The position numbers and the translations under genes are program-made. A stretch of 64,000 bases of DNA from Phaeosphaeria sp. MPI-PUGE-AT-0046c (Eukaryota; Ascomycota; Dothideomycetes; Pleosporales; Phaeosphaeriaceae), in assembly GCA_020747045.1 (NCBI GenBank), contig JAGTJN010000009.1:1364001-1428000 (forward strand), read 5' to 3'. Numbering within the stretch: the first letter of the stretch is position 1; every line of letters begins with the position of its first letter. Below are positions 10,427-22,800 of this stretch, piece by piece. The notes under the pieces are model-generated. The model worked only from the letters and a program-made list of their open reading frames with translations, made no database searches and was not told where the DNA came from.

Positions 10427-13244
10427 GCTGAGAATTATGATTAATGCAGGAATTGAGTACCAGGCCAAACTTAAAGGAAAAGGCACTGGTAGCTAGTCAA
10501 GAGTGAACAAGTCTTGCGGACAACTTATGTTACTAGACATTTGCAAGTTGTGAGTGGCCCAGGGAAAAAAAGGTAAAACACTTTCCAATGTGCTGAGAGG
10601 TGGAAAATGAACAAGGAGAAGGTATACAAGGGGAAATGCAGAGCTACTGCCGGGGATAATCGGTTGCAATGGCCAGACACTGATCGAGCTGCAGCAGTCT
10701 GCTTCTCAAGTTGCAGATGGGATACGCTAGTTTACAACGGGATGCGGTTTCGAGCACACATCGCCCGGACTGGGACAACTATAGCTCGATCATTGATATC
10801 AGACCATCGCGACCGCAAAAACGGTTGATTTACAAGATCTGCCCTGCAGGAGCAGCCACCACGTGTCACGATGGTCACAGCGTGCAAGTTGCTGAGTGTT
10901 TACCCGCGGTCAAATATCGCTGATCGGCGAGTTTGAGGGATGCAGGTGTTGCTGCACGAAAATGCGGAGGCGAGGGGTAATAATGTCGCAGCTATAGAAC
11001 CACGTGCATATGAGCAGGCGACGACCAAGTGCGACACTCCAAAGCCGGCAGAAGACTTGCCTGAGAGCGGACACTTGTGGTAGCACCGTTGATCTAGTTA
11101 TGTATTGGAGAAAAGGGCGAGTTGTTCGTGTAGATGAATGAAAGGTGGTACATTGCGTATAACAGTAGCTCGATAGCCTTATGGCTTCAGATGGAGTAGA
11201 GACAGCCAATGCAGTCAGGCTGGTAGCGAAACCATCGCACACACATGGTGTGGGCGGGATTGCGCAACAGCCTGAGTTTCCTGGTGCAGATCTCTACCGA
11301 ACGAGCTCCGTGCACGAAACGAAGCAAGCTCCAAACGTCTCAAACAGCCGCCGAACGCCACCTCAGGCAGCTGGAAGGCTTTTACTGGGAGGCACATGAC
11401 TAGATTGACCAGGTTGTTACCCCAGGTTTGGCATGCCCTCTATCCGATCATTCGTCGAACACATGCAGTCGCAATATGGTTGCTGCAACGGCAAAGGTCT
11501 TTGGTAGAGAATTTGCAGATTCAACGACCTCGGTGACTTTGCCGAAATGCAACTGCATTAGTAGAGTCACGAATGGCATACACTCAGTGCGAACGAGTAA
11601 CCCTCGTATGCTGGCGTACAGCGGCGAGATGAGATTCCAGTACGGCAACGCCGATGATGACTGATAATCAAGGTCGAGTAACAAAGTCTGGCTTGAAGAC
11701 AGGCTGGATTACTACCACCGAGGAAGCGATCACGTTGCTGGCCATGCTAGCAACACATCGAGTCCCTCAACGGTGACCAGGGTAAGGCACAAAGAGAAAC
11801 CACCGGGACTGCGCACCGAACTGCGAAAAGGCTGGCCATGACTGATGACATTGCCGACGAGGCAGGGTAGCAAGACATTGAGAATCATGAATGGCCGAAT
11901 GTGCTGATTGGCTATGTGCTCTACCCATGGCGAGGTCAGGGTAGACTCGACCAGATGCTCGACAGACATGGACAGGCTAAGGACTTGCCGATACGGCTGT
12001 TTGAAAAAGTGCTGTCAAGTGCGAAGAGAATAGTTGTCGCTTTCCTCCTTCCGTTGTCCTTTGCATGCCTGACTGGGTGGACGTAGAGCCGTGGGCCAGG
12101 TGCCGAGTATGGTGCAGACACAGCCGCGACCGTTGGGCACAAAAGTTTGCGCACCATGCTTGCAATGCCAGGCAATTTTTGCAATCATGTCACGCCCACT
12201 TCGGCTCGTAGTCTCGGCCTGTTGCTCGTGTGCCTGCATTTGTGTTTGCTGGGAGACCACGCCCTCAGGGTTTCCGTTATCTTTGCCTGTGTTCTGCGTG
12301 CTCGCAGCACCCGCCCTTTGCTTATGTGCTGCGCGCAAACTGGCCCATGGACACTGGCTCTGGCTCGCGTACTTTTGTTTTGTGCAAAATTGTGCCCTAG
12401 AAATCCGGCTCTGCAGCGTGTTGCGCGCGAGCCAGCCCATAACCTCCCAGTGGTGTATATGTGCGTTCGGCGTCTCAGAAGCTGCGCGCTTTGTCATCGT
12501 CGTCGTCTACATGTTGCGAGTGAAGCGCGTCCGTTGATCGTGTCTTCCGGCTTCCACCTGTCAGTCATGCGTATCTAGGTCTAGCAGTGAGAACGCGATG
12601 GACTGTCGAGGTACTTGGACATGGTATGAGACCCTACCATCGTGTCAGCCTGATGACGAGCACGCTTGTTGCAAAGTCAGTCTTATCACCTGCCAACAGT
12701 CGCCAATGCCACGACAATGCAACGCATCAGGTGTGACGCGTATCGGCGCAGGTGGCATCTCTTCTTCAATCTTGTAGCGCAAGCCACAACAATCAACGAA
12801 AAGCACACAGCGTACTGAGTGGGGTTCAAAAATTCCCAGCCGACCCGAAGGCCAAATGGAGCAGTCATAGTTGTAGTTTTCAACTAGCAAAAACGCTACC
12901 TCGGACGAATCCTCACTGGTAAGCGTAAAGCCCGAGCACTTAGATACTGGACTGCTTCAGGGACGGAGGCCAGCGAGAATATATACTTTGGCGGCGCTAG
13001 GCAGCAGCTTGGCACGCTAGCAGCACGTGACGGGGCTTGGGCCGAATTGCGACTCCTCGCCGGCAAAACTGCGGTCCCCGGATTGCGGCGGAATCACAGG
13101 TGAAGGCACCAACATCTTCCACATCACGTGTCTGACATGGACCATGTCTTGACGAGCAAAACTCAGTCATCTTGGAATGCAATATGTGAGTAGGCCTTGT
13201 AGCTGATCGCATCAAGCCATTCAATGCCATCATCCCAGAAACCA
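10427..13244. other. 2.8-kb stretch without a recognised gene
   Basis: Several open frames of 60-160 codons overlap on both strands (for example 12015-12497 minus against 12091-12537 plus). None has a recognisable domain or credible exon links. A weak minus-strand pair at 11969-11730 and 11684-11448 has hydrophobic stretches, but I could not join them by splice sites. Confidence 0.5.
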
Positions 13245-13799
13245 TCATTGCCCAATCTCATACACCTTCTCCGTCTCCTCGCCAACCCTATCTTGTCTTG
13301 ACTTCGCATCAACAACACTACAACCCTCCAACTCGACCGCAAGCGCCTTTCCCGCAATCGCCATCTGTGCATTCCTCACTTCTACAACCGGAGAAATTGG
13401 ACCCAACTCATACGTCTTCTCCACATCCCCCTCCTGCTCCTTTTCGTCCTCGCTCTCCCACTCCGCCCTACCCGCTACTTCATTCCCCCTCTTCTCGTCC
13501 CACATCTTGACATCCTTTTCGTACTCCCTGATTCTTCTGGTAATCTCTTCGTCGGGCGTTACATGTGCAATCTCCACGTCCCGTTGGTTCGTTTCGTCTT
13601 CCTGCTTGCGCTTCTTGCTCGCCCATGTTCTACGGCGCCTGCGCACAAAGATCCATGCTCCGACTGCGCAGAAGAGGACGACAAGAGCAATGCCGATGCC
13701 GATGCCGATTGCTGCGCCCACTGAAAGGCCGTGCCCAGAGTTTTGGGGCAGGTTGGTTGGGAGTTGAGGAAGGTCGGTGGGAACGCTACGAGGATGCAT
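13245..13799 (-). CDS. Small single-pass membrane protein of unknown function
   Basis: A single open frame of 184 residues, not assigned to a named family. It has a short Pro-rich N-terminus, one glycine-rich membrane segment (about residues 27-50, GAAIGIGIGIALVVLFCAVG) and an immediate basic stop-transfer stretch (RRRRR). A charged cytoplasmic tail follows, with many Glu, Lys and Asp residues. This layout resembles the tail half of fungal cell-wall sensor or mucin-like membrane proteins, but the extracellular Ser/Thr-rich part is nearly absent. The gene may therefore have a further 5' exon that I did not find. It is followed by 2.8 kb without genes. Function unknown. Confidence 0.6.
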   Translation of the reverse strand: MHPRSVPTDLPQLPTNLPQNSGHGLSVGAAIGIGIGIALVVLFCAVGAWIFVRRRRRTWASKKRKQEDETNQRDVEIAHVTPDEEITRRIREYEKDVKMWDEKRGNEVAGRAEWESEDEKEQEGDVEKTYELGPISPVVEVRNAQMAIAGKALAVELEGCSVVDAKSRQDRVGEETEKVYEIGQ

Positions 13800-14493
13800 G
13801 CTTTGTTGATGAAGGCTTGGATGTATGCCGCGAGGGTAGATATATCTATGCTCGTATGTGATTATTTTGGTGTTGGTGCCAAAAGAGTGACTTGGTCAAG
13901 GACAGGAAGAGCTCGGCTCATTCGAAGTTGAAGGAGAGAATTGCAAGAATGGAGCCTTGGGAACTTTCGACCGACGGGACACATCACTTTACTATGTACA
14001 TCGATGGCTCGGCTGGTCTGCGCTTCGAATCCCGAGTAGACCGAGCCGGCGCGAAGTATGTGGAAATGTGCCTGTCCATCTTGTACGGCGACGGTCAACT
14101 TGCGATGTAGTGGCTTGCAGACCGGTTGCGCATCATCTCATTGGTACATCGTTGTTTTCGGGAATCTAGAGGAACATACATGTCAGTAGTAGTTGGGTTT
14201 GGGTGGTACCAACAGCTGATTGGCTGGCAAGATGCCGACGCACGGATTCGGTGACCGAATTGCATTTCATCGCAAGTGGAAAGAAGGTCAGTGACTGCGA
14301 TAGCTGCACACGTTCAGCGAGCGTTTGGGTATCTAACATCTGAGGGGATGAGAAAATCCTTCTGGATATGTATGCTTGGTATACCTTACAATCTCAACCA
14401 CGTTCAATGCGTGTACACTCATGTTCATCGGGCTTATTGCATTTGCTTTCCAGATTCTCTATATAGGATCTCACAAGTAGACAAAAGACCTTG
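13800..14493. other. Intergenic
   Basis: No gene was recognised between two minus-strand genes. It should hold the promoter of the small membrane protein and the 3' end of the 917-residue gene. Confidence 0.5.
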
Positions 14494-17247
14494 TTACTCC
14501 CAAGTCGCCCACTCTTTGTCAATGGACCTCAAGTCTGTCTTTGCCCTTTCCCATTGGCTGCTTCCCCTCTCCAGCCCCGCCATCCAATTCACAAGATCCT
14601 TCTTCTCGCGTTTCAGTTTCCCTTCGGCCTTCTTCCTGTCCAACACTTTCCGCTTGAGGTATGGAAAGTCTGCATCTTTGACGGCAACATCAAAGATGCG
14701 TCTCATTCGCGAGCTGTACAGACAGCAACTTGAGCCAACGTCTGGGTCCTCATTGGGAACTAGCTGCAGAGCTTTGTTGAAGAGGCGAGGTATGGTCGAG
14801 GGGTTGCTTCGAGATTGACACGCAGGCCAGATGAGCTCGTCATAACATTCCTCGCAGACAGTAAATTCTGGCAGCGAGGGGATGAACAGCCAAGGCTTGC
14901 GGAAGGAAGCTTTGCCTCGGCCGCACTCGCTCTTGAAAGCATTGTCGCGGGCCATTTGAATGAATTGATTAATCTGAGGTCGTTGATTCAGATCTTGTGC
15001 TCCGGCGTCGAGTTCAACGAGCAAGTCTAGGTATTTCGGAAAGCGGCGAGAGCTTGTTCGGAGAGCGCACATGTATTTCTGAGTTGCACCCGAGGAGTAG
15101 CTACTGGGTAGCGGCGTGAAGTAGCCGCGCATCGTAGGTAGCAGAGCTTCAATCATCCGCCGATCGCTAGAGCAAATGGCAAAGTTCGCTACATGAACGC
15201 CATCTCGTTGATCAGGTATGCCGTACCAGCTGACGCGATCGACACCGACTTCGCGGTCCTCGGGGCACGGCCGATGAACCTCTGCGATATCAGCGACCGC
15301 ATGCACTAGTTCGAGCGATGGCATTCGTTGCTTTATAGTCAGAAGCCAAGCTAGTCGCATCCAAGGACTACTGAAGTCACAGACGCGCTCAGTCGGTCGC
15401 TCCCCAAGGCGTGTTTGCGCAAACTCCACAGCAAAGGGTGTGCCAGCGAAGACGCCCTCGAAACAGCTAGGACATACATCAAAGTAGCGGTGACCTTTAA
15501 AGCTATACCAGTCATCGTGCTTAGTGGTAGGCGTGGATCTCGGACATGAAGGTAGAGCCTTGTTCAGAGCGTACTTCGTAGAGACTTTGGACGGTTGCTC
15601 CCGACGACTATCCGAATTGATCTCAGATCGAACACTATTCGACCTTGTCCTCCTGCTGCGCGCTGGGTCCTCAGGCACAACAATGCTACTTCTAGGACGA
15701 TAGTCCTCATCTCTCAATCGCGGAGACCCTGTCACTGGCGAAGATGACATTCTCGGCGAATCAGGATAGGGCTGTCGCGGGGAGGAAATGGTCGAGTGGT
15801 CGAACTGGTAGTGCTCCTCTGCAGGCATAAAGACGCCCAGTGGTCGATCGTCAACCGGATAGGGTAGTGCAGATTCTGCAACTGGTGGTCTCGCTGGAGA
15901 GGGGCTTTGCACATCGATTCGTGGAGTAGGCTCTGGCATGGTGTCATATCTGGTCATTCGTGAAGGCGGCCTTGATCGATCGCGAGTCATGGGAGGATAT
16001 GTGGATTGCCTGTCTACATAGACTTCTGGTACACGGCTTGGAGACGGAGGTCGCACGGTAGATGTGAATGCTAGAGGCGAAGCTGGTCTGGTGTTGCCTC
16101 TTGATGTAGGTCGGGAATTGGGGGGCGATTCGCGCAATCGTGATTGGGGATTTGGTGATGGCGCGCGTTGCAAGGGAGAGCTGGGGCGCGAAGGAGTGCG
16201 AGAGCTGCTGTGGTAACTAGTCTCCACGGGAGCTGGACGAGATTTCCGACTTCCACTATTAAGTGAGGACGACGAAGAGCGTGGTGACTGGCCATATGGA
16301 TTATCCTTGGACGAGCTGGTAGATTCGGTCTTGCGAAACGATGGCGGTGGGCGCTCTCCGGATTCTCGTCGCCGGGGTTCAGGCTTTGGCTGGTAAGTGT
16401 GCAAATTGGTTCTCAGGTCTTCCTTTTGCAAGTCGCTCTTGACGAAGCTGTATCGCGCGGGTTTGCGCTCGGCAGTGCGCAAATGTGTCGAATCATCGGG
16501 GTCAAGATCTGAATCGTCAAACACGTCGTCTTTGGCGACCGGCGACGGCCGCGTGTATGAATTATGCCGACTGTAGCTGGGGACAGGCTTTGGTGGTCTG
16601 GCGCTGGCTGGAGTGAGGGGTTCTGGGGAAAGGAATTCGGCGTGTGGAGGGTTGATGGACTCCTTCTGGCTTCTTGTGTATGCATACGGGGTCGAGACTC
16701 GTTCGGTGAAGACGGGCGGCTCGTCGACGTCTGTCTTGAGAGGCGCCATGTTGCCCCGCTCGGCGAAGCTCTTGCGGCGGTGGTCTCTGGCGGTGCTGGT
16801 GCTGGCCCTGGGATCCGACAGCAATGTATAGCGAAGGTCATCGGGCTGTTCAATCTCCTCCATCAGCTTGTCCTGGTCCACCGTCCCCCGCGTGTGCACC
16901 GGCGGCTCGCCATCTTCTGGCGCTGCTCCTCCCGCCGGCAGCACTTCCTTGGTGAGCGAGGCAGTCTCGTCCTCGACGCTCGGTGAGGGCGGCCATGTCT
17001 GCTTGCGCACGCGTCTTGGTGGTGACGCCGAGTGCTGCGAGGGGTAGTGGTCTGGATACCGCGGGGCCGCGGCAGAGCGTCTGGGCGATGGTGGGGTAGG
17101 ATATCGACTGGAACTCGGGCTGTGCCTCATGGCTGTTAGCTTCTCGCGGGCGGCAGCGGCGACGGGGTCTTCGTGCCTCGAGTAGTACGAATCATGCCGC
17201 GGGCGTGTCTGGTAGTGGTAGCGGCTGTCGTAGTCGGCCGACGACAT
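14494..17247 (-). CDS. Large disordered protein with a cysteine-containing C-terminal region
   Basis: A single uninterrupted frame of 917 residues. I do not recognise a named family with certainty; similar fungal proteins are often labelled as Ser/Arg-rich or hypothetical. Residues 1 to about 575 are low complexity and rich in Ser, Pro and Arg, with many SPR, RPPSP and SRPTS runs, and are almost surely disordered. From about residue 580 the sequence becomes folded-looking: GHRYFDVCPSC (about 590), a region with WMRLAWLLTIKQRMPSLEL and EVHRPCPEDREVG, then TVCEECYDELIWPAC (about 795). The last 60 residues are basic and helical, ending ATWE. The two Cys-x2-Cys pairs could bind zinc. The next intact gene upstream (RGS protein) starts about 2.6 kb away on the same strand. 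No function is claimed. Confidence 0.85.
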   Translation of the reverse strand: MSSADYDSRYHYQTRPRHDSYYSRHEDPVAAAAREKLTAMRHSPSSSRYPTPPSPRRSAAAPRYPDHYPSQHSASPPRRVRKQTWPPSPSVEDETASLTKEVLPAGGAAPEDGEPPVHTRGTVDQDKLMEEIEQPDDLRYTLLSDPRASTSTARDHRRKSFAERGNMAPLKTDVDEPPVFTERVSTPYAYTRSQKESINPPHAEFLSPEPLTPASARPPKPVPSYSRHNSYTRPSPVAKDDVFDDSDLDPDDSTHLRTAERKPARYSFVKSDLQKEDLRTNLHTYQPKPEPRRRESGERPPPSFRKTESTSSSKDNPYGQSPRSSSSSLNSGSRKSRPAPVETSYHSSSRTPSRPSSPLQRAPSPNPQSRLRESPPNSRPTSRGNTRPASPLAFTSTVRPPSPSRVPEVYVDRQSTYPPMTRDRSRPPSRMTRYDTMPEPTPRIDVQSPSPARPPVAESALPYPVDDRPLGVFMPAEEHYQFDHSTISSPRQPYPDSPRMSSSPVTGSPRLRDEDYRPRSSIVVPEDPARSRRTRSNSVRSEINSDSRREQPSKVSTKYALNKALPSCPRSTPTTKHDDWYSFKGHRYFDVCPSCFEGVFAGTPFAVEFAQTRLGERPTERVCDFSSPWMRLAWLLTIKQRMPSLELVHAVADIAEVHRPCPEDREVGVDRVSWYGIPDQRDGVHVANFAICSSDRRMIEALLPTMRGYFTPLPSSYSSGATQKYMCALRTSSRRFPKYLDLLVELDAGAQDLNQRPQINQFIQMARDNAFKSECGRGKASFRKPWLFIPSLPEFTVCEECYDELIWPACQSRSNPSTIPRLFNKALQLVPNEDPDVGSSCCLYSSRMRRIFDVAVKDADFPYLKRKVLDRKKAEGKLKREKKDLVNWMAGLERGSSQWERAKTDLRSIDKEWATWE

Positions 17248-18384
17248 GGACGTTTGGAGCGGTCAGGCGAGCACACGGGTGTAAGACAGGAGGCTTCTCG
17301 CTTGCGTCGATGGCATGCGTGGGCTACGGCGGCCGGCGGTGATGGAGAGAACAGGAATGAGGGGCACGCAGGGTCAGAGTAGATTTACATAGCACAGACA
17401 TGTTGAATTGTGCGCTGCTTGGTGACGCCAGAAGAGCATGCACGCTTTGCGGGTCGCGGCCTTCTTCTCCCCATCCGTCTGCGGCCCCTGCGCCCCCGCC
17501 TTATGCACGGTAGTCCCGCCACAGGGACCATTATGTGCCCGACCCTTTGAGAGCAGACCGCCAGTTTGTCATCCCAAGAGCCACACACAACATACACGTC
17601 TCGCATCTTTGTCCTTGCCCATTGTATGGCTGGTCTGCTGCTCTCTGCGCGTGTGGTCTAACGTTGCCACAAACACTCCATCTTGTCACTAGCATGTGAC
17701 TGTGTAGCGCCAGCTCCCTGTCAAACACTCGACAACAACATGCCCCCTGCACAAATACATTTCCATCTGTTCGAGGCAGCCTCATGAGCGAGAAATTTTG
17801 TACAGTATCGTCCTGTCTGTGTCTTCGGCGTGACGGTGACCTCCGGAACAGCGGTGGGCCATGGCATGCACAGCCACACGGTCCACTCGTCACGCCCCTC
17901 ATCATCTCAAGATTCACAGCCGCATACCCGGTGAGCTCCTCACTTTTCACAAAATTTCAACTCCTTTGACTCCGCTTAGCCATGTACGGTGTAAGCTGCA
18001 TGGCAAGGCGAACTCGGCTACATCAGTCAGTGCTTCCTATACCCTCGAAAAGTACGTGACGCTTCCAGTAGATTCGGCGCCGCATTGGAAATCCAATAAG
18101 CTTTCTTCGTGTTGATCATTCGTATTCGCTACCTTAAATGCACTTGAATAAATCAACATGAGATTATTGCTAGGTCCCGTGAGAGGTAGGGTGTAGTCCC
18201 TGAACGCCAATGTTCCACCAGAATTACATCCACCACCCACGAGGTGGGCGAACAAAAGCCTGAGTCGCGGGGTATCGAAAGAGTCGTAAAAGTAGACAAA
18301 GGAAAGTTGTATCAACGGTAGCAAAGCTCGTCACAGAACCGTTGTTGACGTCGACGCAGCCACCAGTACGACATGTTTGGCTAA
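17248..18384. other. Intergenic
   Basis: About 1.1 kb upstream of the 917-residue gene and downstream of the RGS gene. Only short overlapping frames without family resemblance are seen. Confidence 0.55.
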
Positions 18385-19844
18385 TTAGAAGTAATTACCC
18401 TTGGGGATTGCGCAGAACACGCCGACAGCAATCGCTGAGATGACAAGAGCGCCAACAATGGCCTGGATGAAGATGGTATCCTGGATCTGACGAAGGGCTG
18501 GCTCCTGGATCCAAACCTCTCGGTCGAAAATCTTGCGGACAACGTTGCGTTTCTCGTACCTCGCAACCCAGGGCTCGTCCTCCCACGAATTGCTTGATGA
18601 GTGGCTGTTAACCGACTCCATCGAATCCAGTTTGGCATCAAAGCCTTGGGGCTCGTCGTCCGAGGTGAACAGCTCCCATGGTCGCAGATGTCGGTGGTGC
18701 ATGCCGTGCAAAACCACACACATACCCTTCCAAGCAGCGATCAAGGTTGAGATGCCAATGAAGAAGCCAATGAGAGACATGACACGCCAGGCGCGGCCGG
18801 CGGTGCTAAGAGTGAGGATGATGGCAGTAAGCAATCCAGCAACGATACCACCGATACCGAGACCACGAGCAAAGATCACACGCGGACGATTACCGTTGCA
18901 GATGGTCCAGCGAATGAAATTGGGGTGGGCCTGGCAGCGCAAAGACCACTCGACTGTCGACATGACGTCCTTGAAAGCGGATGGATGGGTCGTGTTCTGC
19001 AGCGCGTGGAGCAGTGCTGAGCGTTCTTTCGAGGACAAGTTGAGTTGGCGCGATCCGCCATCAGCGATGTAAATGGAGATGATGCGGTTGATTTCCTCGC
19101 GGTAGGGCTGAACGGTCACTGCCGAGCATGAGCAAATGGAGTCTAAAGAAAAAGAAAGGAGTTGCAAACTCACGAGGCTTCCATTTGAGACCGGCGCTCT
19201 CAAACGCACCAGAAGCACGTTTGGAGTGGTCCACTTTGCCAGTGGCCAGACTGTCGTCATACGAGTCAAAAGACTTTGCGCCGTCGGTCCTGTCGTTGCT
19301 GCTGTTGGGCGTGCGGGGTGGTGTAAAGAATGGATTGCTTCCTCCCCTCTCCGACTCGTCAATCTTGGGGTCGCTGGCAAAGTCGGAGTTGGCAAGAATG
19401 GCTGCAGCATCAGCGTTGATGGCCTTGGAGGCCTTGGTCTCTATTGCGGCCGGCTTCTCGCCAACCCACAGGGGTGAGAGTGCCTTTTCGCTGGCAGGAA
19501 GCTCTTCGAAACGCTTGCTGTAGTCGCGGAACCAGAGGTAGAACTGCAAGTTTTCGGCTGACAGTTCGATGTACTTGAGAAAGTTCATGAAATCGCGCAC
19601 AGTGCATGGCTGGGCAGGTTAGCGGAAGTGAAGCTAGGCAATGCGCAGAAACACATACAGGACACACGCCACCGGAGATGATGCGATCGAAGGACAAGGC
19701 CTCGGGAATGCCATGAGACAGGCCGCTGCTGCCAGAGCGAATGGAGTCATGAATCGACTTTTGCTTGGTCTCGCCGGAAATGGACGCGGCAGAAGAAGGT
19801 CGAGACACGCGCTCGGGGCGGCGATATGTCAGTGGGTAGACCAT
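18385..19844 (-). CDS. RGS-domain protein with three C-terminal membrane segments (Rax1-like)
   Basis: Regulator of G-protein signalling fold fused to membrane helices, the layout of fungal Rax1 and related RGS proteins. Three exons: 19844-19659, 19609-19174 and 19118-18385, with introns of 49 and 55 bp. The first junction restores GGVCPPCTVRDF and the second KWKPLTVQPYREEI. The product has 451 residues. The RGS part starts at about residue 60 (VRDFMNFLKYIELSAENLQF), is interrupted by a polar loop, and resumes with TVQPYREEINRIISIYI, ending near TVEWSLRCQAHPNFIRW. Two adjacent membrane segments follow (GIVAGLLTAIILTL and MSLIGFFIGISTLIAAW). The last lies near the C-terminus (AIVGALVISAIAVGVFC). 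Whether it acts as a GTPase activator or in polarity and asexual growth like Rax1 is inferred. The start was chosen at MVYPLTYRRPERV. Confidence 0.85.
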
Positions 19845-22800
19845 TGTGGCAGGAGCAAAGTGAGGTGCGTTGGGAAGGCGCGAGATGGATAGAGCGAGGA
19901 GAGTCACTACGGGCGCAAGTACGCAACGCGCTGAAGAAGACGTGAAGGGCGGAACAGAGTGGGTCCAATGCAGCCGGGGTCGGGGGTTTATGTATGGTGA
20001 AGTAGTCCGCAGGGTAAGTGGTAAGTGGTGAAGTGAAGGGGGGATGGTGTGCAGCCACGTGAGCGACGGGATGCTGGATTGGGTGAATAGCGGAGCTAGC
20101 TGACAGTCCGGTAGGTGACTATGGTATGATAGAGTGTGGTGCGGCGGGCAAGCGTGTATGGGCAGTTTTTGAGTTATAAGTAGGCGAGATGCGGTGATGG
20201 GCGGGTTGCGACCGGTCCCAAGCCAAGCAGCACGCAAGCGTGGAGGTGGATCGATAGCGGGCGATACTACGGTGTAACAAGTCACTGCATGTCGCTCCTA
20301 CTGTGTACTGTGTAGACTGACAGGCAATGCATGCACGTAGCGTGGCGCCCGCGAGGTCGCCGAATGTCAGGCGCGGCCCCGCAGCAGCCAGTCGAACTCC
20401 CCCTCGACCACATCCCAGACGATCGTCTGGCAGATGCCATGGGCGCCATGGCCCATGGCAAGGAGCCACTTGCTCGTTGACCGGGACACTGCTCTCGGCG
20501 GCGCATTACATCTGCCATTCATATCCGCAGTGGCTTCGTAGTGGCGTTGGGTCAATGGCATGGAGCAGCAAACAGCAGGACTACACCCTCACCAGGCATA
20601 TCAAAAGCATGGTGACGTCCTTTCAGACAGCCACGAGGCTTGGGCCGATCATGTTGATGCTGCATGGTCGTGTACAGTCCCGGAAATCGAGCATCCTTGC
20701 ATCCATCATGCTCCACCGACGCCCTGCATCGGCCAATCAGCTAAATGCATCATCGTGATTGGGTCGGCTTTGACGAGTATCCGCTTTTGTGGTCAACGAT
20801 CCATCCTCACCAAACTCTACTGTGATATTTTGCTCTCAAGTCAATTCTCGCATCCTGCAGCGCTTTTCCACCGCACCATGGCCATGACTCGAAACGAACG
20901 TGACGATCCGGCACTTGTTCACGTCAATCGTCTGCAGCGACGGCAAAAGCAAGACTGATCCCGCTCTGCTAAAACATGACAGCGCCACCACATTCTTCAG
21001 CCGTCCAGAACGTCTCCGACTACTGACTGCACTTGATGCGCTTCAGCCTGAACAAATGAAATGTCTGGCCTTTGTCTCTGCGGCCATATCCCTTGTTGTA
21101 CATTTCCGTGGTAGTCAACCCCTATCCACCCAAGTCGCCCTCGCCGCCGCCGACTATCACTTGGCCGAAACTGAGCGGCATCAGTGTTTCTAGCTGCAAT
21201 TGTCCTCCCCCGCGCCGCGAGCACGTTGTCCAAACGTTAATTGACTCGTGTACAAAGCCGAGCATATCTTCTTCCTTTTTGCTCGCAGGTCACGAAGCTC
21301 GCTACCAGAGTCTCTTCCACGACTTCAAACACTAATGGAGTCGAGCAGGGTGCTAAAGCCCTTTGTGCGCGCTCGCCAGCTCGAAGGCCCGACTGCACAA
21401 AGCGTAGACTTTACGGTACAACCTTCAGCCAAACTATCTGTGGCGTCCGCTATTAACGCCTCAACCATTCGAGACCTGTGCTTGAGCTTATCGTCGATTG
21501 TGTGCAAGGGCACAGGACGTGCTTGCGACCATCATGCGCATCGCTCCCCGAGGCTGATAATGTACATCCCTTCAGAACAAGGACTTTTCTGCCCAGCACA
21601 TGCATGAGCACTTGAATTCCACGACCGGCCATGCATGTGGAACCCCGATCCTGACTCCCGTTGTTCGAGTCTGAGATCGACATCCTAGCATGTGTCTAAA
21701 CATCCCGGAGCACCACTCCGATTGGACCTTACACTCCAATCTAGGAAATTATGCATCCCATCATCGAGACTCGACAGCTCGCTTGTGCTTGTCGAAACTG
21801 ATCGTTGCTGTCGTAAGCGCCGATCGATCCTGCACCCGCTTTTCATCTTGACAAGCTGGTTTATTTTGCTATGTTGAGGGCAGTGCTTACAGCTGTTGCT
21901 ACTCGATGGGTAACACAAAAGAAGCATCGAATATTCAGCCTCATTACACTACTGGCTGTGCAACGTTGGTGATGCGTCTGGGTGCAATAAGCAAGCATAA
22001 ACCGATCGCACGGTAATGCCCCCCCACGCGTGCGCGTCACCCAAGATCTTGTTCATGGGTATCGAGTATCGTAAATCCCTGCGCAGACTGGGATACCGAT
22101 CATCTTCATTTTGGTTGTCGCAGGTGAATGCTTGTTTGCAGGGTGCGGGATGTGCTCAGGGGAAGCGTGGTGAGATGCTGGGATGCTTGGTTTGGATGAG
22201 TTTATTGGTCGATGGTGCTAATGGTAAATCTCAACAAGGCGGCATGCAAATTGGATAAAGAGTTGCCATAATTACATTGTTGTGATTTTTGTTCCTCGAG
22301 ATTGTGAACATTGAGGGCTCCGCCCGATGTTTGTCGGACGTCGTGGGCGAATTGTTTTTTGGTCAGGCTAAGGATCTGGACATTGAAGGACTGTTCTTCG
22401 TGCGGGACGTGTCTCGGTACACTTTCTTGGGGTCTCCGAGAGAACGACACTCTCGACGTCTCGCGGTATTTGAATTTCTTCAGTATTTGGCCGGCACTGC
22501 GTCTAGAATTGTTATGCATTTACATATAACTGTCATTGTATGCAATGCTTCGTACATGCAACCAAGATATTGCGTATTCAGCTCAAACCTTCACCATTGT
22601 CTTGCTTTCACGCGAGGGCCTCCCCCAGAACAAAACAGGAAAGAACCTTATGCAGCCATACCTGGATTTCCAAATCATTGTGTCAGTGACCGTTGACGAC
22701 AATCAAAAGCTAGCATCAGTGACGATGTAAACGTGTGAGTTGAGCCGCGAAACTCGTTTCGCCCAGGATCGTCCGGTGTTTGGAATTGACAGATCTTCGG

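Noticed and set aside
11448..11969. Two adjacent minus-strand frames with hydrophobic stretches
   Set aside because: I tried to link them as exons of a membrane protein but found no in-phase splice sites and no recognisable motif.
12015..12537. Overlapping long frames on both strands (160 and 148 codons)
   Set aside because: Both are Cys/Ala/Arg-rich and overlap almost fully; neither has a domain, so chance open frames in G+C-rich sequence are likelier.
14020..14045. GCTTCGAATCCC resembling a tRNA B box
   Set aside because: No matching A box, acceptor stem or cloverleaf could be drawn around it.
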